Shown: one piece after another, positions 7,846 through 14,319 of the stretch | How positions within the stretch are numbered: position 1 is the first letter of the stretch | Layout: each line of letters starts with the position of its first letter | From: Pelomonas sp. Root1237 | GTDB taxonomy: Bacteria > Pseudomonadota > Gammaproteobacteria > Burkholderiales > Burkholderiaceae_C | Direction of reading: 5' to 3' | Length of the DNA stretch: 64,000 nt | NCBI RefSeq assembly: GCF_001425055.1 | Contig: NZ_LMDK01000017.1 | Location: 124,001 to 188,000, forward strand | The notes under the pieces: model-generated | The model's input: the letters and a program-made list of their open reading frames with translations, nothing else | What the model was told of the DNA's origin: nothing | Databases searched by the model: none | Made by a program: the position numbers and the translations under genes

Positions 7846-8216
7846 TTGTCTTCACTCCCCGGAAATTTCGACTCCAGCCAATCGTTCATCTCCTTCGAGG
7901 GTTGCCCCCCGGCCTGAAGGCGCCGAGCAAAAGCGGCAACGAGGCGCCGCGCATCAGGCTCAAGCGCTGACACCGATACGACCTCCTTAGATTGGGCTGC
8001 TGCATGCTTAAGCCGCTGCAGTTCTTCAGGGCTCGCGGTGCCCTCGAAAAAGGCGTGGGCCGCATCGGCGTACTTGTCAGCTAAAGTTTTCTCTCCATAC
8101 TCGATGCCGCTCAGGTACGAAGAGCTGATGCCCAACGCCTGTGCCATCGACTTCATTGAAACGTCATAACGCATTCGCAACGTCCTTACTGTTTCGCCAA
8201 AGGGGGTTAGCTTCAT
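7842..8216 (-). CDS. XRE-family helix-turn-helix repressor paired with ImmA
   Basis: A 124-residue regulator. Residues 4-55 form a standard XRE helix-turn-helix (FGETVRTLRMRYDVSMKSMA, then GISSSYLSGIEYGEK). The C-terminal half is helical and likely dimerises. It is the first gene of a run of six on the minus strand (XRE, ImmA, Ubl, E2, JAB, E1). An inverted repeat at 8294-8312, about 80 bases upstream, overlaps a plausible promoter and could be its operator. The arrangement parallels CapH/CapP regulators of defence operons. It could alternatively be an ICE/phage-type repressor controlling element transfer. Confidence 0.85.
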   Translation of the reverse strand: MKLTPFGETVRTLRMRYDVSMKSMAQALGISSSYLSGIEYGEKTLADKYADAAHAFFEGTASPEELQRLKHAAAQSKEVVSVSALEPDARRLVAAFARRLQAGGQPSKEMNDWLESKFPGSEDK

Positions 8217-8293
8217 GGATGCTCCTAGGTGGTCTCAGACATCCCTCCGTGGGTTGTTCCTCCGGTTGGATCACTACTTCGCTGAATTGTGCA

Positions 8294-8312
8294 TCACTTC
8301 GCCAAAAAGTGA
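8294..8312 (-). promoter_or_regulatory. Candidate XRE operator overlapping the operon promoter
   Basis: The inverted repeat TCACTT-N7-AAGTGA is 78 bases upstream of the XRE start. On the minus strand it overlaps a possible -35 (TTCACT) with CACAAT 16 bases further as a -10. The related half-site sequence ACTTCGC recurs about 20 bases nearer the gene. This fits autoregulation, but it is inference from symmetry and position. Confidence 0.4.
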
Positions 8313-8601
8313 ACGTAGGTAAAAACCCTACAATTCTTGGTGCAGCCCTAAGACGCGTCGCCACATCCGTCATGACTCCTGAGAGCGGGCCTTAGATGAG
8401 GGCCGCGACGGGGCGTCTAGGCTGGGCAGGATCGCCAGCCACCGTAACCCCGCGGGATGGACTCCTCGGTCGAGCCGGGACGTTTGTTCCCGAAAGCGGT
8501 AGCCTGGCTTTCGGTGTGATCGAATGGTCTTCAACTGAAGACAGTTGATGTCCATCTGAGTTGCGCGCCGGCGTAGCAGCTGCTACATTGCGTTCAACAC
8601 A

Positions 8602-8673
8602 CCCGCCACACGTTCTGGCTTCGCGGCCAGGGTTCCTCCGAAAGGGGGACGTGCAAAAGGCGGGTTTTCTTTT
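8602..8673 (+). ncRNA. Structured RNA upstream of AbiF, abiF-RNA-like, ending in a terminator
   Basis: Four nested helices can be drawn. P1 CCCGCC (8602-8607) pairs with GGCGGG (8659-8664) and is followed by TTTTCTTTT. P2 CACGT (8609-8613) pairs with ACGTG (8649-8653). P3 CTGGC (8615-8619) pairs with GCCAG (8626-8630). P4 CCTCC (8635-8639) pairs with GGGGG (8644-8648), capped by a GAAA tetraloop. It ends 13 bases before the AbiF start. Conserved RNAs of this kind (the abiF RNA motif) are known next to Abi_2 genes. The 5' end is uncertain: a perfect 7-bp hairpin (8531-8548), a 14-bp palindrome (8573-8586) and a hairpin at 8490-8514 lie upstream and may be part of the RNA or of its promoter. 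Confidence 0.7.
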
Positions 8674-8686
8674 GTCTGGACCATTC

Positions 8687-9589
8687 ATGGCGACGACAGC
8701 TCCTCCGCGCCCCTTCTCAAAACCGGCAAGGACTCCCGAGCAACTGCTACAGAAGCTCAAGGACTGCGGCCTTACCGTCGCCGACGACAGCCAAGCGCTG
8801 GCCTACCTGCGCGGCGTTGGCGCGTATCGCCTCAAGGGTTACTGGCACCACGCCCAAGACCCTGTCACCAAGCGCTTCCAGCCGGGCTACGATTTCGAAG
8901 AGATTCGCCAGCGCTGCGAGCTCGACCGTGAGCTGCGAGCGGCCACGATCGAAGCGATCGATCGGCTCGAGGTGGCCATACGCACGGCCATGGCCAACCA
9001 CCTGAGCCTGGCCCATTCACCGCACTGGTTCCTCCAACCCGGCGTGTTCAAACCGACCATGCGCTGGGGCATCGGCCACCTGATCCGCAAAATCGAGGAT
9101 GAGGTCGGACGCGCCCAGGCCAAGACATTCATCAAGCATTACTTCGACAACCACGACGAGCCTTACCTCCCACCGAGCTGGGCGATCAGCGAGTGCGTGT
9201 CTTTTGCGATGTGGTCGCGTACCTTTTCGATCCTGCGTGACCCCAACGACCGCAAGACCATTGCTAAGCGGTTCGGCGTGCAGCAGCCCGAGGTGTTCGA
9301 GTCATGGGTTCATGCGCTGACGGTGCTGCGCAACTTAGCCGCACACCACGGCCAGCTTGTTAACGTGCAGTTGGGTGTAGCACCGGCGGGCTACAAGAAG
9401 GCCGGCATCACGTTCTCTCATCCGAAGTCGTTCTTCGCGATGGCAACGGTGGTCCAGTACCTGTTGGTGCAGACCGGACTGCCACAGCGCTGGAAGTCCG
9501 CGCTGCGCGCATCGTTCGCTGCACATCCGCGCGTTCCGTTGGCCGAGCTGGGCTTCAACGCGACCTGGGAAACAGCACGCGGCTGGTAA
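8687..9589 (+). CDS. Abi_2 / AbiF-type abortive infection protein
   Basis: A 300-residue member of the Abi_2 family (AbiD/AbiF), helical proteins linked to phage abortive infection. Typical features are the N-terminal RPFSKPARTPEQLLQKLKDC, the YRLKGYWH segment, ELRAATIEAIDRLEVAIRTA, and the C-terminal R-x6-H-like patch in LRNLAAHHGQLVN, which resembles the R-x4-6-H motif of HEPN RNases. ATG at 8687 follows the terminator of the structured RNA; the longer frame would translate that RNA and is rejected. Known AbiF loci can act as toxins controlled by the adjacent RNA. Inferred: the RNA at 8602-8673 is the antitoxin or regulator. Confidence 0.82.
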   Translation: MATTAPPRPFSKPARTPEQLLQKLKDCGLTVADDSQALAYLRGVGAYRLKGYWHHAQDPVTKRFQPGYDFEEIRQRCELDRELRAATIEAIDRLEVAIRTAMANHLSLAHSPHWFLQPGVFKPTMRWGIGHLIRKIEDEVGRAQAKTFIKHYFDNHDEPYLPPSWAISECVSFAMWSRTFSILRDPNDRKTIAKRFGVQQPEVFESWVHALTVLRNLAAHHGQLVNVQLGVAPAGYKKAGITFSHPKSFFAMATVVQYLLVQTGLPQRWKSALRASFAAHPRVPLAELGFNATWETARGW

Positions 9590-9711
9590 CTAAGCAAGGC
9601 CGAACGATCTTCCGCGAAGTTTGTTAGAGAAGCCTGCAACCCTGCCCAAAAAATGCGGCAGGCGTTTCGCGGCCCAGAGTGGCAGGCCCACGTACGGCGC
9701 GCCCGTCGCTA

Positions 9712-9754
9712 CAGAACTGAGTGAGAAGAATTCAGAACTCAGTGAGACCCGACA
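9712..9754. repeat. Tandem 21-bp repeats with terminal ACA: candidate transposon end
   Basis: CAGAACTGAGTGAGA (9712-9726) and CAGAACTCAGTGAGA (9733-9747) are direct repeats with one mismatch and a 21-base period, followed by CCCGACA. Read from outside on the minus strand this gives TGTCGGG, then TCTCACTGAGTTCTG twice. Tn7-type ends begin with TGT and carry 20-22 bp TnsB sites in this way. The rest of 9590-9832 holds no gene. Confidence 0.45.
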
Positions 9755-9832
9755 CCGACAGTCACGCAGCTCATCCCGCCAATTCGACGGTTTGTCGCTC
9801 GCCGCTAGGTCGCCAACCGGGGTCGGAGATAT

Positions 9833-9856
9833 GGTGTGCTACATCAGCAACACACC
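9833..9856 (+). promoter_or_regulatory. YtrA-type operator GGTG-N16-CACC
   Basis: GGTG (9833-9836) and CACC (9853-9856) are separated by exactly 16 bases; the symmetry extends to GGTGTG/CACACC. The site ends 11 bases before the regulator start. As I recall, GGTG-N16-CACC is the operator form reported for YtrA-subfamily GntR regulators in xanthomonads. It implies autoregulation of the three-gene operon. Confidence 0.65.
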
Positions 9857-9867
9857 TCGGAGCTCCC

Positions 9868-10221
9868 ATGACTCCCACCTGGACAGACCAGGCACCGATC
9901 TACCAGCAGTTAGCCGACCGACTGGCCGTGCAGCTGCTTGACGGCAGCCCCCCGGAAGGCGAGGCGCTGCCGTCGGTGCGACAGCTCGCCAGCCAGTACG
10001 TCATCAACCCGCTCACCGTCACGCGGGCGCTGCAGGCGCTCAGCGAGCACGGCCTAATCGAGTCGCGCCGCGGCCTGGGCATGTATGTGATGAGCGGCGC
10101 CCGCGAGCGCTTGCTGCGCCAGGAGCGCGAGCAGTTCCTGCAGAAGGACTGGCCTGCCCTGCGCGCCAAGCTCAAGCGGCTGGGCCTGACCGCCAAGGAT
10201 CTGAACTGGGAGTCGACATGA
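9868..10221 (+). CDS. GntR-family regulator, YtrA subfamily
   Basis: A 117-residue repressor. A GntR winged helix covers residues 8-75 (PIYQQLADRL, LPSVRQLASQ, NPLTVTRALQALSEHG, then SRRGLGMYV), and only a short helical C-terminus follows, as in YtrA proteins. ATG at 9868 has CGGAG five bases upstream and sits just after the operator. The stop overlaps the ATPase start (ATGA). It likely represses its own ABC exporter operon and is relieved by cell-envelope or antibiotic stress, by family analogy. Confidence 0.88.
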   Translation: MTPTWTDQAPIYQQLADRLAVQLLDGSPPEGEALPSVRQLASQYVINPLTVTRALQALSEHGLIESRRGLGMYVMSGARERLLRQEREQFLQKDWPALRAKLKRLGLTAKDLNWEST

Positions 10222-11087
10222 ACCTCATCGAAGCCAAGAACATCACGCTGCGCTACGGCAAGAAGACAGCGCTGAACGACGTGTCCGTCGCAGTGCCCAA
10301 GGGCCGCGTCGTCGGCCTGCTGGGCCACAACGGCGCCGGCAAGACCTCGCTGATGAAGGCGATGGTCGGCTTGCTGCCGGTGCAGGGCGAGCTGAGCGTG
10401 CTGGGGCTGGAGCCGACCAGGAACCGCCAGCAGCTGCTGACCGAACTCAGCTACATCCCCGACGTGGCCGTGCTGCCGCGCTGGGCCCGCGTGCACGAGC
10501 TGATCACGCTGATGAGCCGGCTGCAGCCCAAGTTCTCGGCCGAGCGCGCCCGCACCTTGCTCAAGCGCACCAGCGTCAGCGAGGGCGACAAGATCAAGAG
10601 CCTGTCCAAGGGCATGGTGGCCCAGACGCACCTGGCGCTGATTGCCGCCATCGACGCCAAGCTGATGATCCTGGACGAGCCGACGCTGGGCCTGGACGTG
10701 GTGTCGCGCAAGAGCTTTTACGAGATGCTCATCGACGAGTGGTGCGACGGCGAACGCAGCGTGCTGATCTCGACCCACCAGGTCGAGGAGGTGGAGGCGC
10801 TGCTGTCCGACGTGATCATGCTGGACGAAGGCCGCGTGGCGCTGTCGATCAGTCTGGAGGACATCGACCGCCGTTTCGTGGCGCTGAACCACGACCCGGC
10901 CGCCGCCGACGCGATGGCCGCCGCCCACCCGCTGCTGCGCTACCGCGAGCAGGGCCGCACGACCTCGCTGTTCGACGGCCCGCCGCCCGAGCACATCACC
11001 AGCCTGGGCCAGCGCGTGCGCCCCAGCCTCGTCGATCTTTTCATGGCGCTGACCCGCAACCCGGCGCTGAACGGCAAGCAAGCCTGA
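10218..11087 (+). CDS. ABC transporter ATP-binding protein (YtrB-like)
   Basis: A 289-residue cytoplasmic ATPase that powers the permease at 11103-11969. It contains Walker A GHNGAGKT (residues 35-42), an unusual signature region (SLSKGMVAQ in place of LSGGQ), Walker B LMILDEP and the H-loop STHQVEE. Its C-terminal ~80 residues form an accessory domain. The four-base overlap with ytrA shows coupled translation. The substrate is unknown; family members are linked to resistance to envelope-acting compounds. Confidence 0.9.
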   Translation: MNLIEAKNITLRYGKKTALNDVSVAVPKGRVVGLLGHNGAGKTSLMKAMVGLLPVQGELSVLGLEPTRNRQQLLTELSYIPDVAVLPRWARVHELITLMSRLQPKFSAERARTLLKRTSVSEGDKIKSLSKGMVAQTHLALIAAIDAKLMILDEPTLGLDVVSRKSFYEMLIDEWCDGERSVLISTHQVEEVEALLSDVIMLDEGRVALSISLEDIDRRFVALNHDPAAADAMAAAHPLLRYREQGRTTSLFDGPPPEHITSLGQRVRPSLVDLFMALTRNPALNGKQA

Positions 11088-11102
11088 ACTGGAGCAAATG
11101 CC

Positions 11103-11969
11103 ATGAACAACCACATCCCCACCCTGCTGTTGCGCGAGTGGATGCAGCACAAGCGCGGCTGGCTGATCGCCGCCTTCGCTCCGCCGATCCTTTTCCTGGC
11201 CATGCTGCCCTTCGGCCATGTGCAGGGCCTGCCGATGGAACACCCGGAACTGATCGGCCTGGCCATCTTGCTGCTGAGCACCTGCGCGGTGTATGCCATC
11301 TGCCTGCTGGTGGCGCTGTTCCAGCTGCCTGGCCTGGCGCGCCGCGACGCGCAGGACCGCTCGATCGAGTTCTGGCTGTCCCTGCCGGGGCGGCCGAGCG
11401 AGAGCGTCGCATCGACGGTGCTGGCGCATGCCTGGCTGGCGCCTCTGGGCGGCGCCGTCGTGGGGGCCCTCTTCGGCCTGCCGATCGCGATGTCGGTGCT
11501 GGGCAGCAAGGCGGGCTTGGGCGCGGCCATGTCGGTGAACTGGGGCGAGGTCGTCTCGGCGGCAACGCCCCTGCTGCTGCGTGGCCTCGTGGGCACCGTG
11601 CCGCTGATGCTGTGGCTGGCGCCGATGATCTTCGTGCTGATGGCCGCTTCGGCCTGGCTCAAGCGCCTGGGCGTGCCCCTGGTCTTCGTCGGCGGCTTCG
11701 TCGTCACCCTGGTGCTGCACAAGGTCTACAGCATCGACTGGCCGCTGCAGGCGCTGAGCGATTGGAACGAGCGCCTCGGCCACTCGATGATCAATGACGC
11801 GGAAGGCCTGAAGTCGGCCCTGATGTCGGACGTCAACCTGTGGACCTGGTCGCTGCAGGACCTGAGCCACACGCTGGCCGATCTCGCCTCGCTGCAGTTC
11901 CTGGGCTGGGTCGCCGTGGCCGCCGCTGGTTTCGCGCTGGTGGTGATGAAGCGGGCACGCGGCGCCTGA
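11103..11969 (+). CDS. ABC transporter permease of the YtrA-controlled operon
   Basis: A 288-residue inner-membrane protein with about six hydrophobic segments (for example LIAAFAPPILFLAMLPF, LAILLLSTCAVYAICLLVAL, VPLVFVGGFVVTLVLH, and FLGWVAVAAAGFALVVM at the end). It starts 15 bases after the ATPase, and a strong terminator follows, so it is the last gene of the operon. Substrate and direction are not evident from the sequence; export is usual for this group. Confidence 0.85.
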   Translation: MNNHIPTLLLREWMQHKRGWLIAAFAPPILFLAMLPFGHVQGLPMEHPELIGLAILLLSTCAVYAICLLVALFQLPGLARRDAQDRSIEFWLSLPGRPSESVASTVLAHAWLAPLGGAVVGALFGLPIAMSVLGSKAGLGAAMSVNWGEVVSAATPLLLRGLVGTVPLMLWLAPMIFVLMAASAWLKRLGVPLVFVGGFVVTLVLHKVYSIDWPLQALSDWNERLGHSMINDAEGLKSALMSDVNLWTWSLQDLSHTLADLASLQFLGWVAVAAAGFALVVMKRARGA

Positions 11970-11991
11970 TCGGCCGGCCTGCCCAAAAGCA

Positions 11992-12024
11992 AACCGGGGT
12001 CAGTTCAACTGGCCCCGGTTTTTT
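11992..12024 (+). terminator. Strong rho-independent terminator of the ytrA-ABC operon
   Basis: A 14-bp stem (AACCGGGGTCAGTT / AACTGGCCCCGGTT, one wobble pair) with a single-base loop is followed by TTTT. It sits 22 bases after the permease stop and also faces the convergent ferritin-like gene. Confidence 0.85.
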
Positions 12025-12037
12025 GCTTCTGAACGCC

Positions 12038-12910
12038 TCAGGTCGGTGAACTGGCCAGAGCGTCGGGCGCCGCCGGCGGCACGATGCGCGCTGCCACTTC
12101 CTTGCGGAAGCGGTTGAGCTCCTGCACGGTGGCGAAGCTGCGGTCCATCAGCAGGCTCATGTTGTGCAGGATGCGCTCGACGACCTTGTTCTCCCAGACC
12201 GAGTCGAACTGGATCTGCTTGTCCAGCCAGCGCTCCAGCCACTCGGGGTCCGGCAGGCGGCTCTGGATGGTGTCGCGCGGGAAGAGTTTGGCGTTGACGT
12301 GCAGATTGGTCGGATGCAGGGCCTGGGCCGTGCGGCGGGCGCTGGCCATGAGCACGCCCACCTTGGCGAAGGCCGCGCGGGCCTCGTCGCCGAACTTGGC
12401 CATGGCCCGCTTCATGTAGCGCAGATAGGCGCCGCCGTGGCGGGCCTCGTCGCGCGACAGGGTTTCGTAGATGGCCTTGATGACGGGCTCGTTGTGCCAC
12501 TCGGACGCGCGGCGGTACCAGTGGTTCAGGCGGATCTCGCCGCAGAAATGCATCATCAGCGTCTCGAGCGCTGGCGCGGGGTCGAAGTCGAACCGCACCT
12601 CGTGCAGCTCGGCCTCCGTGGGCACGAGATCAGGGCGGAAGCGCTTGAGGTACTCCATCAGCACCAGGCTGTGCTTTTGCTCCTCGAAGAACCAGACCGA
12701 CATGAAGGCCGAGAAGTCACTGTCTTCGCGGTTGTCGCGCAGAAACATCTCGGTGGCGGGCAGGGCCGACCACTCGGTGATGGCGTTCATCTTGATGGTC
12801 TGGGCCTGTTCGTCGCTCAGCAGGCTGGCGTCGAACTTGTCCCACGGGATGTCGCGGTCCATGTTCCAACGCACGGCTTCGAGTTGCTTGAACAGTTCAG
12901 GGTAAAGCAT
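12038..12910 (-). CDS. Ferritin-like diiron protein (acyl-ACP-desaturase-like)
   Basis: A 290-residue soluble four-helix-bundle protein with paired carboxylate/His motifs typical of ferritin-like diiron oxygenases: EWSALPATEMF, WFFEEQKH (E-x2-H), HFCGEIRLNHW and SRDEARHGG (E-x2-H). Reductant and substrate are unknown. It lies 28 bases downstream of a B12-binding MerR-family regulator on the same strand, so that regulator may control it. The product could be an oxidase, a desaturase-like enzyme or a peroxide/iron handling protein; the motifs alone do not decide. Confidence 0.75.
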   Translation of the reverse strand: MLYPELFKQLEAVRWNMDRDIPWDKFDASLLSDEQAQTIKMNAITEWSALPATEMFLRDNREDSDFSAFMSVWFFEEQKHSLVLMEYLKRFRPDLVPTEAELHEVRFDFDPAPALETLMMHFCGEIRLNHWYRRASEWHNEPVIKAIYETLSRDEARHGGAYLRYMKRAMAKFGDEARAAFAKVGVLMASARRTAQALHPTNLHVNAKLFPRDTIQSRLPDPEWLERWLDKQIQFDSVWENKVVERILHNMSLLMDRSFATVQELNRFRKEVAARIVPPAAPDALASSPT

Positions 12911-12937
12911 GAGAAATCCTCGTCTAGAGGCGGGATT

Positions 12938-13855
12938 CTAAAGTTCGCGCCAGCGTGCCATCTCCGGCGCGATTGCGGCCAGGCCGTCAAGGCAGCGCAC
13001 ACCGTCCTGAGAGCCCGGCAAACGGAGTGCCTGGCTGCTGCTGCCTGCAGCCCAGATCTCGACGGCGGCCGGCAGCTGTGTGCGCAGGTTGGCCAGCCCG
13101 TCCAGCACGGCGCGGTGGGCCAGCTGGCCGGCGAAGCTCACCGCGACGACATCGACCCGGCAGGCCGCCGCGGCGGCAGGCAACTGCGCCAACGGCGTCT
13201 GCACGCCCAGTGACAGGCAGACGGCGCCCTCCAGGCCCAGCAGGGCCTCGACCATCAGCAGGCCCAGCGCATGGCTTTCGCCGGGCAGGGTTGTCAACAG
13301 CACCCGCGGCTGGCGACCGGTCGGGGGCGGCAGCGCATGCATGGCCTGGCGCAGCACCAACTGCAGGGATTCGCTGTAGAGATGCTCCTGGAAGATCTGC
13401 AGCGCCCCGCTCATCCACAACTCGCCAATGCGCGTCGTCAAAGGCGCGAAGACCTCGATGACGCCGCGCCCCAGACCGCGGCGCAGCACGACCTCTGACA
13501 GCGCACGCCGCAGCCCCTCGACGTCATGGCCTTGCAGCAAGGCGGCACAGGCGGCGATCTCGAAAGGCTCGACAGCCGCGCCCGCGACAGGCACGGCCGC
13601 AGGCGGCTTCAGCAGGGCCGACAACTCCTGTACCGAAGCAGCAACGACACGGCCCGGACGGTGGCCGGCGTCCAGCAACCGCTTCACGAGCCGCAGCCGC
13701 TGAACCTGTTCCGGCGGGTACAGGCGCTCGCCGGTCGCGTCGCGCCAGGGCGACGGGAAACCATAGCGGCGCTCCCAGACGCGCAGCGTTTCCTTGTGGA
13801 TGCCGGTATCGCGCTCGACCGCGGTGATGCCGATGCCGTCGAACGAATCATTCAT
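12938..13855 (-). CDS. MerR-family regulator with cobalamin-binding domain (CarH/LitR-like)
   Basis: A 305-residue regulator. Residues 8-75 are a MerR winged helix (AVERDTGIHKETLRVWERRYG). The C-terminal part has the helical B12-cap motif W147-x9-E157-H158 and the cobalamin ligand motif G-E193-S-H195-x2-G198, matching W-x9-EH and E/D-x-H-x2-G of CarH photoreceptors. ATG at 13855 is used; upstream in-frame sequence is not MerR-like. By family knowledge, such proteins bind adenosylcobalamin, repress DNA in the dark and release it in light. It probably controls the diiron gene downstream and itself through the site at 13969-13990. Confidence 0.82.
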   Translation of the reverse strand: MNDSFDGIGITAVERDTGIHKETLRVWERRYGFPSPWRDATGERLYPPEQVQRLRLVKRLLDAGHRPGRVVAASVQELSALLKPPAAVPVAGAAVEPFEIAACAALLQGHDVEGLRRALSEVVLRRGLGRGVIEVFAPLTTRIGELWMSGALQIFQEHLYSESLQLVLRQAMHALPPPTGRQPRVLLTTLPGESHALGLLMVEALLGLEGAVCLSLGVQTPLAQLPAAAAACRVDVVAVSFAGQLAHRAVLDGLANLRTQLPAAVEIWAAGSSSQALRLPGSQDGVRCLDGLAAIAPEMARWREL

Positions 13856-13968
13856 CGCTGGATCTCGGATCGCGCATGGTTCGCCCTGCACAAAGCTGGG
13901 ACAGTAGTTGATTCCGGCCGCGCGCGAGGGGCGGCCCGCACACCAACAGAAATATTCGACAAAGCGAC

Positions 13969-13990
13969 TTACACGTCCTACTGTTTGTAA
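13969..13990. promoter_or_regulatory. Candidate CarH/LitR operator TTACA-N12-TGTAA
   Basis: A 22-base inverted repeat, TTACA at 13969-13973 and TGTAA at 13986-13990, lies 114 bases upstream of the MerR regulator start. AT-rich TACA/TGTA half-sites are used by CarH-type regulators. Only symmetry and position support this. Confidence 0.35.
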
Positions 13991-14270
13991 TTCCGCCGCA
14001 GCCACACGGGGCAGAGAAAAACAGCCGCGGCGAGGACAACAATCGTCACAGGAAACCGGTACACGGCCTTGGAATTTCGCGCTCAGTGCCCACTCTCAGG
14101 CTACACACCAGTAAAAACCCGAGCCCTGGCTCGACTCGCACTCTCCGCTCAACCACGAATTTAGGTCGCGCAACCTCTCTGATCTCAGAGCAGCAATCTC
14201 GAAGCCGTTCTCCTCCTCCTCCCTCCCTCCCTCGTTGGCTTCGAGGCGTTCTGCGGCCGCTTTTATGACC
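13991..14270. other. Non-coding stretch between the MerR regulator and corA
   Basis: The gap between genes runs from 13856 to 14319. Apart from the candidate operator and the terminator described separately, I see a pyrimidine-rich tract at about 14210-14232 (TCCTCCTCCTCCC type) and no open frame with coding character. Confidence 0.6.
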
Positions 14271-14305
14271 AGGGCCTGCGTCCACGACGCAGGCCCTTGC
14301 CTTTT
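14271..14305. terminator. Terminator hairpin near the corA 3' end
   Basis: A perfect 11-bp stem (AGGGCCTGCGT / ACGCAGGCCCT) with the loop CCACG is followed on the plus strand by TGCCTTTTG. It lies 15 bases beyond the corA stop and likely ends corA transcripts, although the T-run is weak on the minus strand. Confidence 0.6.
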
Positions 14306-14319
14306 GACGCGCACGGGAG

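Larger units (their letters stand above)
1..9754. mobile_element. Tn7-like transposon / defence island (left part outside the window)
   Basis: This stretch carries a tnsA-tnsB pair at its left side, then accessory genes with no housekeeping role (HTH protein, phosphatase, ubiquitin-like conjugation operon, XRE/ImmA pair, AbiF). It stops just before the core-looking ytrA operon. At 9712-9754 two tandem 21-bp repeats lie 7 bases inside a terminal ACA, the layout of TnsB-binding sites at Tn7-type ends. In canonical Tn7, tnsA sits next to the right end, so cargo between tnsA and this end would be unusual. An alternative is that the element ends close to tnsA and the defence genes are a separate island. 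The other end and any target duplication are outside the window, so the boundary is inferred. Confidence 0.45.

Noticed and set aside
9900-11870. A 656-codon open frame antisense to the ytrA-ABC operon
   Set aside because: Its translation is Gln/His/Arg-rich without domains, and it lies opposite three well-defined genes; it is a by-product of high GC content.
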